The notes beneath the pieces are model-generated. The model saw only the letters and a list, made by a program, of their open reading frames with translations. It made no database searches and had not been told where the DNA came from. A stretch of 64,000 bases of DNA from Watersipora subatra (lineage: Eukaryota > Bryozoa > Gymnolaemata > Cheilostomatida > Watersiporidae), in the NCBI RefSeq assembly GCF_963576615.1, contig NC_088711.1, forward strand, positions 15,423,869-15,487,868. The letters are read 5' to 3'. Positions 11,063-36,928 of the stretch are shown here, in pieces. The first letter of the stretch is position 1; each line of letters opens with the position of its first letter. The position numbers and the translations under genes were made by a program.

Positions 11063-11582
11063 GAATATGAGCTCTCACCAGCTCATATGCATGCAGAAAT
11101 CCTTCGCTATAAGAGAACAAAGATAAAAGATGTTGAATGGAAAGTTACTTAAATTTGTGTCATAGATCTATAAAATGGAATAATGTTTAAATCACCAAAT
11201 ACACCTTTGGCAGAGTTTTGCAAAAGCAAAAATTAAATTTTCAATGAAAGAAATCAAAACCATTGAAAAAAAACTAGAAAATTCTTTTCATAAAAATCTT
11301 ATAACATCAGTTTAATTAGCCCTAATATTATTATATATAGCAAAACTCGGAAAGCAGAAAAATTATAAAATATCGAAAGAAAGTCACGTATCAGTTTAAT
11401 TACTTGTTTTTAATTTTTACTAAAACTTCTCAATCTTATCTCCTTAGTTCTATTTATATTTAATAAATGATGTATTTCAGATACGACAGGCTCGCTCAAG
11501 GCTAATCAAAAGTTTTAAACAAACTTGACAACAAATAATTAGACTTTGCTTGATGAACTTTTCAGACATTCAGCTGTTACTT
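11063..11582. other. gene-free AT-rich stretch
   Basis: No exon, RNA gene or repeat was recognised. Confidence 0.4.
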
Positions 11583-11838
11583 CATCCTTTACTATCTGAC
11601 ATACCCTCTATATTCATCCTTTACTATCTGACATACCCTTTATATTCATCCTTTACTATCTGACATACCCTCTATATTCATCCTTTACTATCTGACATAC
11701 CCTCTATATTCATCCTTTACTATCTGACATACCCTCTATATTCATCTTTTCCTATCTGACATACCCTCTATACTCATCCTTTACTATCTGACATACCCTC
11801 TATACTCATCCTTTACTATCTGACATACCCCCTATATT
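11583..11838 (+). repeat. 32-bp minisatellite, 8 copies
   Basis: The unit begins CATCCTTTACTATCTGACAT and ends ACCCTCTATATT, period exactly 32 bp, with only a few substitutions between copies. It ends about 425 bp upstream of the carrier gene's start codon. Confidence 0.92.
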
Positions 11839-12263
11839 CATGTTTTGTTGTCTTTTTTCTGCAGTTTCTCTCTTCTACTACATACCTCAAGCTATGAATC
11901 CATAAAAAGATTAAACATAAAAATATTTTGTAATTAAGAATTATGTTTTGTTCATAATGATATTAAACCATTGTCATGATGGCAGGTTTTTTGGCCTCAT
12001 AGAAAACAATGTAAATTTGGAGGAAGAATGGCGGTCGAGAAAGTGTGAAGCGCATGCATAATGATTTGGGAGACGGCGAGGGATATCTCAAGAGGACGCG
12101 AATGTGAAGTCTCAATATCTTATCTTTCACTGATATTCGTAGCTAGATAAGTACTAACTCAGAGGATTTCTTGTCATCTACTGCCCTCTTGCATATGAGT
12201 TTCGGTTACCTGCAAACGTTTTGATTTTATCAACTTGTTATAAGCAGTGCAAAGGTTTGTAAC
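11839..12263. other. upstream region and probable 5' UTR of the SLC25 gene
   Basis: The stretch directly before the start codon is less AT-rich than its surroundings and contains GAAGAATGGCGGTCGAG near 12022, loosely like a YY1-type element. No TATA box or initiator can be assigned with confidence, and the transcription start is unknown. Confidence 0.3.
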
Positions 12264-23988
<11,725 letters not shown>

Positions 23989-24354
23989 TACTGAACTAAC
24001 CAGTAGAAAAACAATCTCCTTGTATTTCGAGCAGAATTGAAAGAGAGAGGCGATGCTCTCGCACAAAGGCCCATTTGTATTTGGGCAAGATCATACTGTC
24101 AGATAGCCTTGATTTAAATTCAGGTCACCCTTTTTGTGTAGTCACTCTTCCTAAGGAGTCAATACAGTTAAACTTCTACACAGAAATGCTTCAGATTTTG
24201 AAACTGTCACGGTTTGAAGTATTTATTCTATCCAGAATACATTGTACTTCATTCTATTCGTACAACCCAAAAGGTTAATAATAATATATACACATACCAT
24301 TAAACAGCTGCATTATATAAAACGATGCAAAATACTTTGTGTAAAAACTAAATC

Positions 24355-24382
24355 AATAAAATAGTAGGTAACTATCAATAAA
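24355..24382 (+). promoter_or_regulatory. candidate poly(A) signals of the SLC25 gene
   Basis: AATAAA at 24355-24360 and again at 24377-24382, about 370 bp after the stop codon. Plausible but unproven in such AT-rich sequence. Confidence 0.35.
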
Positions 24383-27300
24383 AGAAATATTTGTTGCTAC
24401 TTTGGAATCACGCAAGCCAAAGCGTAGCGTTGACAAAATGTAGGCTTGAAAATAGAGAGAATGATCGATATACATTGTATGTGGCATAACTCGCTCAAAA
24501 TTAGACTCAATAAAATTTGGACGAGTTTAGTTTATATTTAACCTCATTGCTTTTTTTGAAAAAACTTGCAAAAAATTGAGTGCCAGATTTTCAAGAGCAT
24601 AGGAAAATATTTTAGCTGGATGTTTAACGGTATGCTATAAAATTTATGTGCTGGATCGATTATAAGTAGAGGTTTGGCTGTCTCTCTCTGCGATATGTAA
24701 TATTTGGAAATTTAGAAATTTCATACGCATTTAAAAAAACTATTCTATATTCGTGTGACGGTTGGGTTCACTCTATGTGAAATTGTGAACATCTAGCTGC
24801 AGAACAACTCGCCCTTACTTTTCCTATCTCAATGAGCTGCCTTATGATTGGCTTAGCAATTCACATAAGATTATCTCTGACCTACTCAAAGGTGATGCCG
24901 CTGTCCATCTTACATAATGTTATAACTGCTAATAAAAATGGATGGCCAGGAAATACTACCTTTGGCTGATGTTGGTCCCTTGTCTGCATTAGAGCATTAG
25001 ATTGGTCAAGAGCTCTAGCACTATAATAGGGCTCTCGTTGCAAACATTAGAGAGATGGGAGTAGATTTTTATACTAATAGCGAGCACTAATTGCCTTGTT
25101 AATCTATATTCAGTTGTAGCTCTGACATGTGCAGTGCAGCCACTCAAAGGCAGCTACGGCGTGTAACTCGGTGCGCCTTCCTATATGCTGTAGAGAGATG
25201 ATTTAGTGATAAGGTAATGCGTTATTCATCAGCCTAGACTCGGGTATATTATCGGTGCTTTTCAGCTATGCGTGGCATCTCACCTTAGTTTCACTAAATC
25301 TACCAATAAATAAATTATGGGTTGAATCAATTGTTGCAAACTTATCACCTGCGATATATTCACCCAGTCTATCTCTTGGGATTATCTTACCTGAAGCCCT
25401 GATCGAGGTACTTCTGATCTGGCATATGCTAGCCTTGGATCGTTGGTAAGTTGCTGAAATTTGTTTTTTGTTACTTTTGAAGTTAGACTTTCATTTTACT
25501 AAAGCTAAATCATTTTTGTTGTTGTCACGTCAGCGTGTTAGGTCAGCGTGTCACTTTATGTGTTTTCTGTTCTTAGCAACATCACTGGTTCGTTTTCATA
25601 TTCATTTAAAAAGAGAAATTGCTGATAAACTTGTACTGTTCACTTGGACATTGCATCAGCAAAAAACAAACTAAAATATTTTCGTTTTTTATTTTGACGA
25701 TATTCCTAGGTTTTAAAAAAAATGAATATTAACAGCAAAACTGTTTTTAGTAAATAAATGAAGGTTTATGATGTTTATATCCTTTTTATAAATATACTGT
25801 TTTTCATGTTAGCATTCTTGTCTCTGGTAATTCAAATATAATGATTATGCGTTTGGTTAGCTCTACTTACTATGAAGAATAAGCTAAATATTCCTTGGTT
25901 GTTAGTGAGACCCGATAGAACTATTCACACACATTAAAATCTAGCATTATATACATTAGCCATTGCTACATGTACACACATTTATCAGACCTATATACCA
26001 AAGTTCTGTGGTGGTTTACTCGTTAGTACAAGTAGTCATGTTCTCTTTTGTGCAGGTAACTTTTTACCCTTTATATTTTATTTTAAGTATATGTGAGGCA
26101 TTCAGATTCCAGCCGTGTTCCCTCATAGTTATAATAAAACTACAGCTGGGCTTGTTTTATTTAAGGTAAATTATGTTGCTGAGTAACCTGATAGGGTACA
26201 TTGACAGTAGATGATTTAAAGGCTGAGGCCTGAGCTCTATATAAATATTTAACATATGATAACGAAATGCACAGATTTTATAGAAATCAATAGTTTTTAC
26301 CTTGTTGGAAGTCTGTTGGCAGTCGATAGATGCATGCATGGGGATCATCATTAAAAGGCGAGGCCTAAGTTCTTCATAAATATTTTAATGTCTTCAGTCG
26401 ATGATAACAGAATGCTTACTTTATCTCAAATGCATTTTCTGTGTGCTAAAACTGTTATACTTGATTGGTTGCTGGTCGATAGAGCAAATACCATGTCGGT
26501 CAAAGCACTGAAAGCGTTTATGAATACGAGTAGAAGGAAACAGATGTCTTTTGATATTTCATTACACATCCTTCTTTAAAGTATGCACAAGAAATTCATA
26601 GAGTGCTCCATCAGGGTGAGGAGACAACTCAATGGTTAGATAGTAAACTCATAACGGCAGGGTTATAGGTTCACCCCTAGTTTTGCATCAATCATAAGCA
26701 ATCTAAAATTAGTAAGAATGAAAAATGAAACAATACAATGTGATTATGTAGTATGTAATGTACAAGTGAATATATTATCAATTATTAGCAATGAAAGTAG
26801 CGATGCAGGCCCCAGCCCACAAAAGCATGGCTAGTCAAGGTGCTAGTGTGAAAGTCAGACACACCTTGTTTGTTTGTTTGTTTGTTTGTTTGTTTGTTTG
26901 TTTGTTTGTTTGTTTGTTTGTTTTATATTACATTAAATCTTCACATAACAAGATGATAAAAAAGTAAATTGCAATCAGGGACCATATGGGCAGTAGCATG
27001 GCTATTCGAGGAGCAGTTTCTGAGTTAACAGTTGAGATTGTTAAAGAAGAAAGCACGGTTGTCTAAGAGATAAAAAATCAGAACAAATCTATTCCAGAGA
27101 GTCCAGCAAGTACTGCTTCAGAGCAGCCTAAAAAACCATCATGACTATTAATTTTCCTTAGCCAAATTGGCAAGGAACTTTACGCTGATGACATGCCATA
27201 GGCAACCCGCCTATGGCCACCAGTAGAAGAGGAGGGTAGAAGAGGTAATTAAAATAAGGAATGTCGAGTGTGGTAATGTGTTGACAAGTTAGCTTAAGAT

Positions 27301-27584
27301 TTAAATTATGTGAAGGCTAAAAGACATACTCTTAGTTGGTATTAGTTATTGACCGGAGTCTGAAAGTCAGCTGTTTACTACTGCAATAGGGTTCTGCTGC
27401 TCATATAAGTAACACCTTTGATGTCTCGACAGGTCAAAGTTGTACAAAATGGTATCAACTATGCTTGGAATATTGTCAATGAAATGCATGTATAAAATGC
27501 GGCAACTCTCCAAAATATTTTGTTTGCATTTTCATGATTGGCTATCTTTGCTGTCAGATGAGATCCTTACTTATACATTTTTAA
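24383..27584. other. gene-free stretch
   Basis: No exon was recognised. A tRNA-like SINE fragment may lie at about 26615-26690 (box A-like CTCAATGGTTAGATAG and box B-like TAGGTTCACCCCT). Several small open frames (25255, 25468, 25963, 26388) have no recognisable features. Confidence 0.45.
26867..26923 (+). repeat. (TTTG)n microsatellite
   Basis: About 14 perfect TTTG units. Confidence 0.97.
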
Positions 27585-28058
27585 ATCTACGATATAAATC
27601 TCAGTGTTTGTTTATCTTTTGTTTGTCTGTCTGTGTGTCCAGTTATAGAGACACAGTTTTAAGGAAAAACCTTCACTGGATTTTAACTTTAAACCTCCAT
27701 TTTTGCGGATTTCCATTTATCCATTACACTACACTGTCCGACTGGCTAAATAGATAAATTGAGCACATACTCATAACACATGGCAATCTTTCATGAATTC
27801 ACATTAAACACTTCAGCTAGCATTATTCTAGAATAGCTGACCAGAAGAAAATGCTTAAACTCACATGGGCAGTAAGACTATTGCAATCAGTATAGAGCTG
27901 TAATAGGTACTGCAGCCAGTGCAGTATGAATTACACAACAATAAACAGACGCCTTCATTTAAGCGTTAGAATGATAAATGTTGATTAAAAGTAAATTTTC
28001 TGTTCCAAAACTTCTTTTATTACCTGTGCAATGCCGGGCATTCATCTAGTATAGTCAT
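27585..28058 (+). mobile_element. dispersed repeat 'W' (AATCTCAGTGTTTG head, GCCGGGCATTC tail)
   Basis: Begins near ATAAATCTCAGTGTTTGTTT with GTCTGTCTGTGTGTCCAGTTATAG and ends TTTTATTACCTGTGCAATGC then CGGGCATTCATCTAGTA. Parts of the same head or tail recur at 56205-56570, 62396-62575 and 63715-63870. The tail motif type is widespread in invertebrate retroelement-derived repeats; class not settled. Confidence 0.5.
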
Positions 28059-28317
28059 ATTTAGGACTGTGATGCTGTTCGTGTATTACAACCAAGAAAA
28101 CATACATGCTTGGGTTTTGATCTGATGCATGTTAGCTAAATAGTAGCTGTGACAATAATGCAGCAGTTATTTCACGCTTCATGATTCCTCCTTGAGATAC
28201 ATCATACACTCCTTGTGCATAAAGTCCGTCAGTTTCACGCAGCCTCTGAGTGAATATGCAGCGTCTTGTCAGTACATTTTAAGAACACTTTTTAGTGCAG
28301 CTAGTGTCTACAGAAAA

Positions 28318-28545
28318 TAAGTCGGTAGATTTGCTGATTTCGGCTGTTTAAATTCACTGATCATGATGAAAGAACCTTCAGTCTATATCTAGTTTATTCT
28401 CTATTGCTATCAAGTTTAACTACAAGGCTAAAGTTGTCAGAAATATCTGAGTCAGTGACATGTAGAGTCAGACCGAGAGAGGTAGGTTGGACACACGTAA
28501 TAAGGCATCTGTTCCTGATTTCTATTGCAGTCAGTCATATCAACA
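28318..28545 (-). repeat. dispersed repeat 'Z', copy 2
   Basis: Reverse-complement partner of 22018-22265, with TCACTGATCATGATGAAAG and AATAAGGCATCTGTTCCTGA blocks. Lies just outside the carrier gene on its 3' side. Confidence 0.7.
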
Positions 28546-28792
28546 ATGACAGTCTTATGGTTTAAGCTTTCTCACTGACTTTCATATAGTCTATAATTTT
28601 TCTGAAATGTAGCTTTCTGCCTTCTTTTGCCATCTGTGTCTAGTTTCCACAACTTCTTGTTACATTAAGCTACATATTTTTATCTCAGTCTTGGGCTGCC
28701 CTGATTTATCTTTCCTTCATAGAGTTGCAAGTATATTAGCTGTCTTGGTAATCAGTCATGACCTAGCCTGTGCACCGGTCCAGCCTAGCTTA

Positions 28793-29153
28793 AGGCTGGT
28801 TCACACTATATCACACAATACTTTAATGATCGTCTGTAGTAACAATGTTCACGCTATCACAAACTCATCAGCGTTTACATTGGCAAAATGCCTGTAGCAT
28901 AGTTTCTCATTATACAACGTCGTCAACTACATCCTAGTCCCGCAGCAACTGTCATGAAATAATATAGAGATCGAGCAATCTGTGACAGCCAATCATCATT
29001 GCCGAAGTTGTACACATTATACATGCTGTCGCGGGTGCTCGGTGAACTATCTGGAAAGTTTGAGAGCTGTAAACTTTCTATTCTGCATATAATCAACAAA
29101 TGTTTGCTAAGAGGACCATGTTGAAATACAGCCGATATAGTGTAAACCAGCCT
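28793..29153. mobile_element. PIF/Harbinger-like MITE, copy 1
   Basis: 361 bp with inverted ends AGGCTGGTTCACACTATATC / GATATAGTGTAAACCAGCCT (one mismatch) and a perfect TTA on each side (28790-28792 and 29154-29156). A 3-bp TTA/TAA target duplication with short inverted ends is the hallmark of PIF/Harbinger. No coding capacity. Confidence 0.8.
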
Positions 29154-29156
29154 TTA

Positions 29157-32062
29157 GGTCTTTTTTCTATTAGGATTTGTTGCTGATACTGCAGTAGATA
29201 CACTGCCTGTTGCATAATGAAGTCAAGGCAGCGGGATTGTTTACCGAATCTGGTGAAAGAGAAGCCTCATTACTAATGCGCAGACATAGTTGAGACCTTC
29301 CACATCCTCCTTCATTTTACTCTCACTGTCTCATATTTACCCTACACTAAATACACTTTAGGCAACTAAGTGCTTGCAAAAAAATTAAGTCGTGACAAAT
29401 CTTTTTTCTGCATCTCACGACTTTTTTTTTTAAATATGTTTGCAATTGTTTACTATACATTCCGTCTGGTCTTATCGACAGGTTTTCCAGAATGTAGGAT
29501 ACATGTAGCTGCTGCATTCTGCTACTGCTCCAAGAATGATTTTTCGCAGCTGGCCAATCCGTTTTGTATGCGTATCGTTACAATCGCACGTCATTTCATA
29601 CGCATTTGCTACGTCGTTATAGCAGTCTATAAAATGATGATCTATTCTTGTAGCAGGTGAATGTTAGTATCACATTTGTAACCTTACATGCATTTACTAG
29701 TCAATATTTTAGGGTTCAACCTTGCTTATGCCTCATCTCTGATATGCTGACTTCACCTGCTCATCACATTTGATTAAAGTAATGTTAATATAGGCCAACC
29801 TTTGCAGCCGACTGGTGGGTAATGGGTGATAATAAGATATTAAAAAGAACACACTGAACTGTCTGTATATGAAAAGATAGTCTATAGAAGAAAAATAAAT
29901 CACTTAAACAAGTTCAGTTCGTAAAAAAACCAAATATAATTTTTCGATGTTAAATTGAATTGGAGGAGTGGTTAGGGCTGAACAGTACTGTCGTACTTTA
30001 TGTATTCGCAATTCAACTTGAAGTACTCAATGAGACTTTATTTACATCTACTTTAAACAACTTCATGGATCATTCTAGTTGATGACGTTTTCACAGAATT
30101 CATTTCATTTTTTATTTTACTCTGAGTTCAATGTAAATCCTTGGTATATACGTAGAATGATTTCAAACCAAAATTACTTGACTACAATAAACAATTGAAA
30201 TTCATATGTAATAAATTTCCTTTCATATTCTTTGATGTTTGTTCATAAGTTTTTTTCTGATTACTTGTCTTAAATACTTTTCTTCATCAACATAAATTTG
30301 AAATATATTGTTTATACTTTGTAACTGTCCGTAACTCATGATGATATGTAAGCAGATGACAACCAAAATGGATATTTTACTTTGTGAGGATGATGATATC
30401 AGCTAAAAGTCTATGGTTGTAAGTCAAATTGAAAATCGCAGATAGACCTGCACAACAGCTCAATGTATTGCGAGTCACTCAGCTGTTATGGCTTTGATGT
30501 AAATCTAAGTGAATACATTCGTTTAGCCAAGGTTGATGAAAAACATTACAGATCAGTTAACGGTTAAGCCTCATTCAAGTATTGTAGATGGAAAGTACAT
30601 ATTGTCAGTATCATGTAAATAGCTTATTGCTCTGATGTAAGGCAATCTTCAGCCAATAACAGAGATATGTAGTAAATCAACAACTGTCTGTTTAGATTTT
30701 GGAGTTGTCTTCTTAACATATACGATGGCGGTCATTACCAGGCAGTTTATGTCTAAGTTGTTTGTTTTGGTTTTTGATGGACTCACATTTACTGTTTGAT
30801 ATACATCAAAAAAGTAAAAAGTCGAAGTCAAGTGTAAACTTGAAAAACTCCCATGTTCTGTTGTATAGGTTTGTAATCTGATTAATGCAAGTGCTGGAGA
30901 TTATCAGACCAATCACTATATTTTTGACAAACTACAAGTGCTAAAAAACTGTTCCCGTAAAATTAATCTGTTTATATATTTATGTCCGAGTTGGTAGGCC
31001 AGGGTTATGTCTAATTTTTTAGATAATAGTCACTTATGTATCTCGTAGGCTATTGAGCTTTGGTTCCAAAACAATTTAAATGTGTATTATCCCACAGGTG
31101 TGGGTGATGTTAATTCATCCTGAAATCTGTTCTCTTTTCAGCTACATGTACATGTCTGATATTGATTTATTGTAGGTTTGTATCTTCTGTCTGATTTCTT
31201 GATCACTCAGTATATCAACATTCTTGAGTGTTCCTCTCTCAGTGTAAGGAAAAACAACTGTCTTCTCTATGTATTCAACTCTAGCTTCAACTAGCCCATC
31301 GGCATCTCAGGCACCGCCAAAACAGTAAGTCTATAAATACGGCTAGTTTGTGGTCTAATCTTTTGGGAGTTTTCATCTCTTTACTGTTGCGTAATTTATA
31401 CCAGTGTTCAAATCCTCCTATTCTTTAGCAAAGTTTCTTAGTTGTTTTTATTTACATCTAATCGCTTTTAAATGAAGATTCCACAAAACCTTAATGGGCT
31501 AAATGTTTTGAAAATTAATCAGTGAAACACAACAAGTAAATAAAATAGTTTATTTTGCTTCCGCAATCCTACTGAAGGTAAGCACTTTGCAAACACGCAT
31601 TATGTATAAGACAATCCATAAAATAAGACAAGGGAGATAAATACAAATATCTCATATAGTGCAACCTCCTCATGTAAATTTAACATGTTATACATTAAAA
31701 TCATTATAGGTTATATAAAATATTTTTATAGGGATACACCATAATCTTGAAAATTTGTTACATAAAATTAAAAAATAAGTTAATAAAAAGTAACCAGTGA
31801 AAAGAGATTTTTGTTATTTTATTTTGGTGACAGGGAAATAGAAGTGTTGTCATAGTGCTACAGGTGAGGGCTGATACGAAAGTACAGACGCGTAGTTTAA
31901 TTCACTTTATCTTAAAAGTAAAAACTAATGTATTTATTATTACCAATTTTTTCTTGTATATTTTGTATGTCATTTATATTTTTCATGCATGTTCATCTTA
32001 TTTTCCCTTACAAAGCCAAGATGTTTCAAAAACTTCAGCCATCCTATTTTGGAAATAACCAT
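29157..32062. other. gene-free stretch
   Basis: No coding exon, RNA gene or repeat family was recognised in about 2.9 kb. The minus-strand frame at 30649-30831 and plus-strand frame at 29370-29660 carry no recognisable motif. Confidence 0.4.
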
Positions 32063-32442
32063 TTGCTCAACTCATTTGCTCAACTCATTTACTCAACTCA
32101 TTCGCTCAACTCATTTACTCAACTCATTCGCTCAACTCATTTACTCAACTCATTTGCTCAACTCATTGCTCAACTCATTTGCTCAACTCATTTACTCAAC
32201 TCATTTACTCAACTCATTTGCTCAACTCATTTACTCAACACATTTACTCAACTCATTTGCTCAACTCATTTACTCAACTCATTTGCTCAACTCATTTACT
32301 CAACTCATTGCTCAACTCATTTGCTCAACTCATTTGCTCAACTCATTTACTCAACTCATTTGCTCAACTCATTTACTCAACTCATTGCTCAACTCATTTG
32401 CTCAACTCATTTGCTCAACTCATTTACTCAACTCATTTGCAC
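32063..32442 (+). repeat. 13-bp minisatellite
   Basis: Alternating units TTTGCTCAACTCA and TTTACTCAACTCA, with occasional 12-bp units, about 29 copies. Open frames through it (NSFAQLIYSTHLL repeats in three frames) are artefacts. Confidence 0.95.
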
Positions 32443-33990
32443 ATTTTAATAAGTTGTAAAATGTAAATGTAAGAGGTCATTTGTAGAGGTGGCCATACAT
32501 ACCAGATATTGTTATTTAGATTAGTGCTGTTTTGAATGAGTTTAGTCATAACAATTGAAAGATTCCCAAAAATTACATGATGTTGTTATTTTCAGCACCT
32601 GGTTGACTATTTTAATAAACACTGTAAATTCCTATTAAAATTATTGTTACAAACATGAGTACTAAACAATAAATACTGTATTATGATTTGGTTTTAAAAA
32701 TTGTTAGATTTGTAGATGAATTGTTAAATAACATACTCATAAGTAAGTGTCCTAGTTCATCAATGCATAGTCATATATTAACATCTGGTAGCATTATTGG
32801 TGTGGCTTACAAGAGCACACAACTCTACTCATAGGGAATCACAGGTTTATGTCCACTCTTTAATATTTCTGTCAAAAAGCTTTGTTAGGTTTATAAACGT
32901 CAGTTGCTGGACTTGTTAAAACTTTGTCTTCAAATACATAAGTTTTAGCAAACAAACTTTCATTCAATATAAAAAAGACACTTCTCTCCCTATATTAAAG
33001 AGTAGCAGCCATCATTCCATTAGATTCTCTTGCTAAAAGCCTGTTTTTGGCATCATTGACTATAAAACATAACTGTACCTGCTGACCAATAATTCCAGTT
33101 CACTGCGTGTTCAAGTAGGTAAGTTGAATCCGAACAGCTTCATGGCCTTTGACCCTAGCTGCCATAATTCTAAATTTATTTTGTTTGAGCATCACAAATG
33201 ATAAAAAAGTGGACCTAGTTCAGTTCTTATGGTAGAGATACTTAAAGCTTTCAGAATATCCAGCCAGAGGGAAATACGTAACATCATAGCAAATTAAGCT
33301 CTGTCTTACTATTATCCTGCTGTGGGAGTATATAACGTTGTTATAGATTTAGCGGTTTATACGTACTAGGTTGTCCTACCGATGCCTAGATTCAACTTCC
33401 TACACACTATTATGAATAATGAGTGACTACTAATGCACATCAATATCGAAATATCAGATCACGTCGCCTCGACCTACAACACAATTGCATTAGGCAGTCT
33501 TCAACAACGTTTGTCCTCTCAGGAGAGCAACTGATATGCATGCAAGTGTTTAAATGTGATTTTACAAGTGGAGAGTTAAGAGAAGCAGTTGCAAGTGTAC
33601 ATCTAAGGCAGAGTGAGTTCAGACTTATATTCAGTATTATGGCTTCAATCGCTTTCATCAGTCTGTGGTAATGTCTGCTGAATTATGGCATATCGCCTGT
33701 CGTAGGCATCTTGCAAAAGTTTACAGCGATGTCATAGCTGAGCTGACGAGATTTAAAAGGTAAAATCTCATGTGAAACATGCATCTTTTTCTTGTCTTTA
33801 GCTGGGATGGTTGAGGGTACTCGGGAACGAAATTTGAGCGAGCGAAAATAGTCAAGTGCATTATATTAGCTCTTTTCTATTCTAGAGCAGCTTTAACTAG
33901 TTGGGTTTACTAGGAGAGGCGCTGAGTAGAATGGAACAGATGTTTACAGCAGAATATCAGCTTTTAGTTTATCGCTGCTAACAAATGCAT
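32443..33990. other. gene-free stretch
   Basis: No exon recognised. Overlapping frames on both strands at 33423-33671 encode no known motif. Confidence 0.4.
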
Positions 33991-34232
33991 GTATAACTCT
34001 ATGTATATATAACTCTATGTATATATAACTCTACGTATGTATAACTCTATGTATGTATAACTCTATGTATGTATAACTCTATGTATGTATAACTCTATGT
34101 ATGTATAACTCTATGTATGTATAACTCTATATATGTATAACTCTATGTATATATAACTCTATGTATATAACTCTATTTATGTATAACTCTATGTATGTAT
34201 ATATGTATGTATATAACTCTATGTATGTATAA
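33991..34232 (+). repeat. 16-bp satellite array, second locus
   Basis: Monomer TATAACTCTATGTATG and variants, about 15 copies. The core ATAACTCTATGT is the same as in the 2215-3443 array. Confidence 0.9.
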
Positions 34233-34460
34233 CTTTTTATTTGGCATTAGTAATCATCAACAAAAAGATGTTTTTCATTACATGACAAAAGAAAGACAAA
34301 AATAAAGACAGGAATTGTTGAGTGTGTTGAACAGAAGTGTTTTAAAAGTTGGTAACCTAATAGTATTGCGGAGGAGTAGGGATAGTGATTTGAAGGTTGT
34401 AGTAACAGCAAGTTCATAAACTGAAACATACGATGGTGGATGAAGTATGTTGGTGTCACG
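34233..34460 (+). repeat. dispersed repeat 'Y', copy 1 (flanks the 16-bp array)
   Basis: Matches 45372-45612: shared TTATTTGGCATTAGTAATCA, TTTTTCATTA.ATGACAAAAG, TTTTAAAAGTTGGTAA and ATGGTGGATG blocks in the same order. At both loci it directly follows the 16-bp array, so array and tail appear to travel as a unit. Confidence 0.7.
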
Positions 34461-36151
34461 ACATGGATAACGATGTTTGTTATATGTGTGGATGGATAAT
34501 TATAAATATTCTGAGCATAGTTTACACAGGATTTGAAAATTGTAAAATGACGTATCAGAATTGAGTTTAGAATCTAATTTGGCAAATTAGATTTTCAGAT
34601 TCATGGACTGCTAAACAGTAAAAATAGTGTAAATATAAAAGAAGAAATAATACTTTCAAATTGTAAACATTTTAAATGAATTGCATTAAAATGTTTCTTT
34701 TTTAAGATTTTTGTCTTCTTTGAAAGGTCACATTTTATTCTTATAAAAATTAAATAGATAGACTCTGTGATAATAAGCTGGTTCACAGGCTAATGTTAGT
34801 TTTAGTAAGCTGTGCTAGTAGCTCTACTAGCGATCACCGGTTTACATAGTTGATTTCACTAGCGATCTCTTCCTAACTAACCGGTGTGAAGATTTAACTT
34901 TACACCTAGTCTGGTCTTTGATACGCAGGTGACTCAATTTTTACCAAAATTAATGCAAACAAAGGTTTAATCGAGGTGCACAATATACGAAAAACATAAA
35001 ACTTGTCAGATAAAACTAAGGCATTTTTTAATAAAGCTCGCTGTGATAATATTTTGCTATTGCGGTGTTGTCATAGTAAGAACAACAAATATCTGGTACC
35101 GATATTAACTCAACGGTACTGGTAATAATTCACTTGTGAAATTAAGAGCCCAGAATGTTTCAACGTCTTGTAACATACGATATATACTGCACTGTTAAAT
35201 ATTAAGAACGATGAGTTTAGTGCGTGTCGAAACATTCTCGTTAATTTATTGCTTTCATCAAAAAATGATAGAATTATATGTTAATTAGGTAAAAATGTTT
35301 TGATATAAAATGCATCTTTAGAAAAATATTTTGTGAAATGTGTACACAGTTTATTTGACAGATTGAAAAGAGAGCGGCGATTCTGCATGCAGTCACTTTG
35401 CTATATGATTAGATGCTGAAGGAAACTAAGTAGTCACAAGCCTGTAAATCTTAAACAATAGGAACTATTACTTCATTTGCTGACTTTTGTATAAACTGAG
35501 AATCGTTCTTCTTTCTTCTTTGCCAGTCTGGCTATGTAAACTGCTCAATTCATTTCACTGTAGTTGAGGTTTACGACAAAATATGAATCCTGCGCAAATT
35601 CTATAACCTGTCTAACTCAACAAACAATGTTAGTCCAATACACATGCTACAGTAAATGATTGATTTACCTTATACATGTTTTATCTCAACTCCTTTTAAC
35701 TGAGAGATATGGTCGCTGGTCTATAATACTTTAGTTTTTTAAGTATTTAGAAAAATCACCCAGATCTGAGTACAATTTATAGCAGGTAGAGCATTGCTTA
35801 TTTACTAATAATGGAAAGTTGCGAACACGCCCTTATAACCAGGTTTTCAGTCCATCTTCTTAGACTATTAATGAAGTTGTTTTGTTAGTTTTCACACAAC
35901 TTTTTACCCAGCAGATGTTTTATTATCCCACCAAGCGCAAATGAGCAAAATGGTTGATCAGTTGTTAAAGAAGGTAATTAGTTTGCTATAGATATGACTT
36001 CATTTATAATTTCACTGACTCTTCATTCACAGCTTTACTATTATTAACAAAGTCTAGGTTCTAATTTAGGATCCATATAAATATGATGAGCCTGTAATCG
36101 CATATTTGATATTAATAACAATATATATTCTTCAGTTAATGTGTTTTAGAC
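34461..36151. other. gene-free stretch
   Basis: No exon, RNA gene or repeat was recognised in about 1.7 kb. Confidence 0.4.
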
Positions 36152-36510
36152 CTAATGCAAAGAGTTACGCGTACTGTTAGAAGCCATCGCTGACTCCTTA
36201 CTAACTTTTTCCCATGACTGACAAGCTTCAATGACAGTACGTTATCCTTAGACTAGTTCCTATTTGGTAAATCCTGCAGTGTACTTAGACAGTAAATCGC
36301 TACGGGCTACAATATGTTTGTCAAGGATTCTGGTCTCTCATATTATGAAACTAGTCGTAGAAACCATGTTTCTCTGCTGCCATTCTTTAGCTCTATTTGC
36401 AATGAGTAAGTTATTAACATCCATCAGGAGTGACCTACTTATGATTGTTGGTGTTTGAGAAGAAAAAAGGAGTCCAACAAGTTCTAGCAATAATAGCTAT
36501 CTGTTTAAGC
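36152..36510 (+). repeat. inverted duplication, left arm
   Basis: About 360 bp homologous to the reverse complement of 37680-38040, with about 1.2 kb between arms. Shared blocks: GCGTACTGTTAGAA, CCCATGACTGACAAG, TTTGGTAAATCCTGC and ATCAGGAGTGACCTACTTAT. A 64-codon frame (36264-36458, MVNPAVYLDSK...) has a counterpart of the same length in the other arm. Confidence 0.8.
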
Positions 36511-36928
36511 TATGCAATGTTATTAACTGAAAAACCACCCCAATGTTTCTGAAGAACCTTTAACTCACATCAAACGTTGCATCAAATACGAGCAATAATC
36601 TCTACCAAAAGGCAAAAATTATAAAAATGTGAGTGAAAATTGCAACCATTAATCATACATCCCTCAAGCGTTATTACTTCAAACACCTATTTTGATGCTT
36701 CTTGTTATATGTTAGAAAATATATAATATATAAATATAATAATGTAATACATAGACCAATGAGATCAGCTGTTGGGAAATCAGTTCAACACCACAGCGAT
36801 GAGTAGTTTGTGATTATTGTAAAAGCAGAGAGCCAAATCTAGCTTGAGCGACAGGGATATTATGATTTTTAAATAGCTCCCATATTTACCTCATGCAAGC
36901 ATATATGATAATAACACACTAGTCAGAG

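Noticed and set aside
31928-32466. Three overlapping frames with NSFAQLIYSTHLL repeats
   Set aside because: The 13-bp repeat is open in all three frames; no start context, splice signals or domain.
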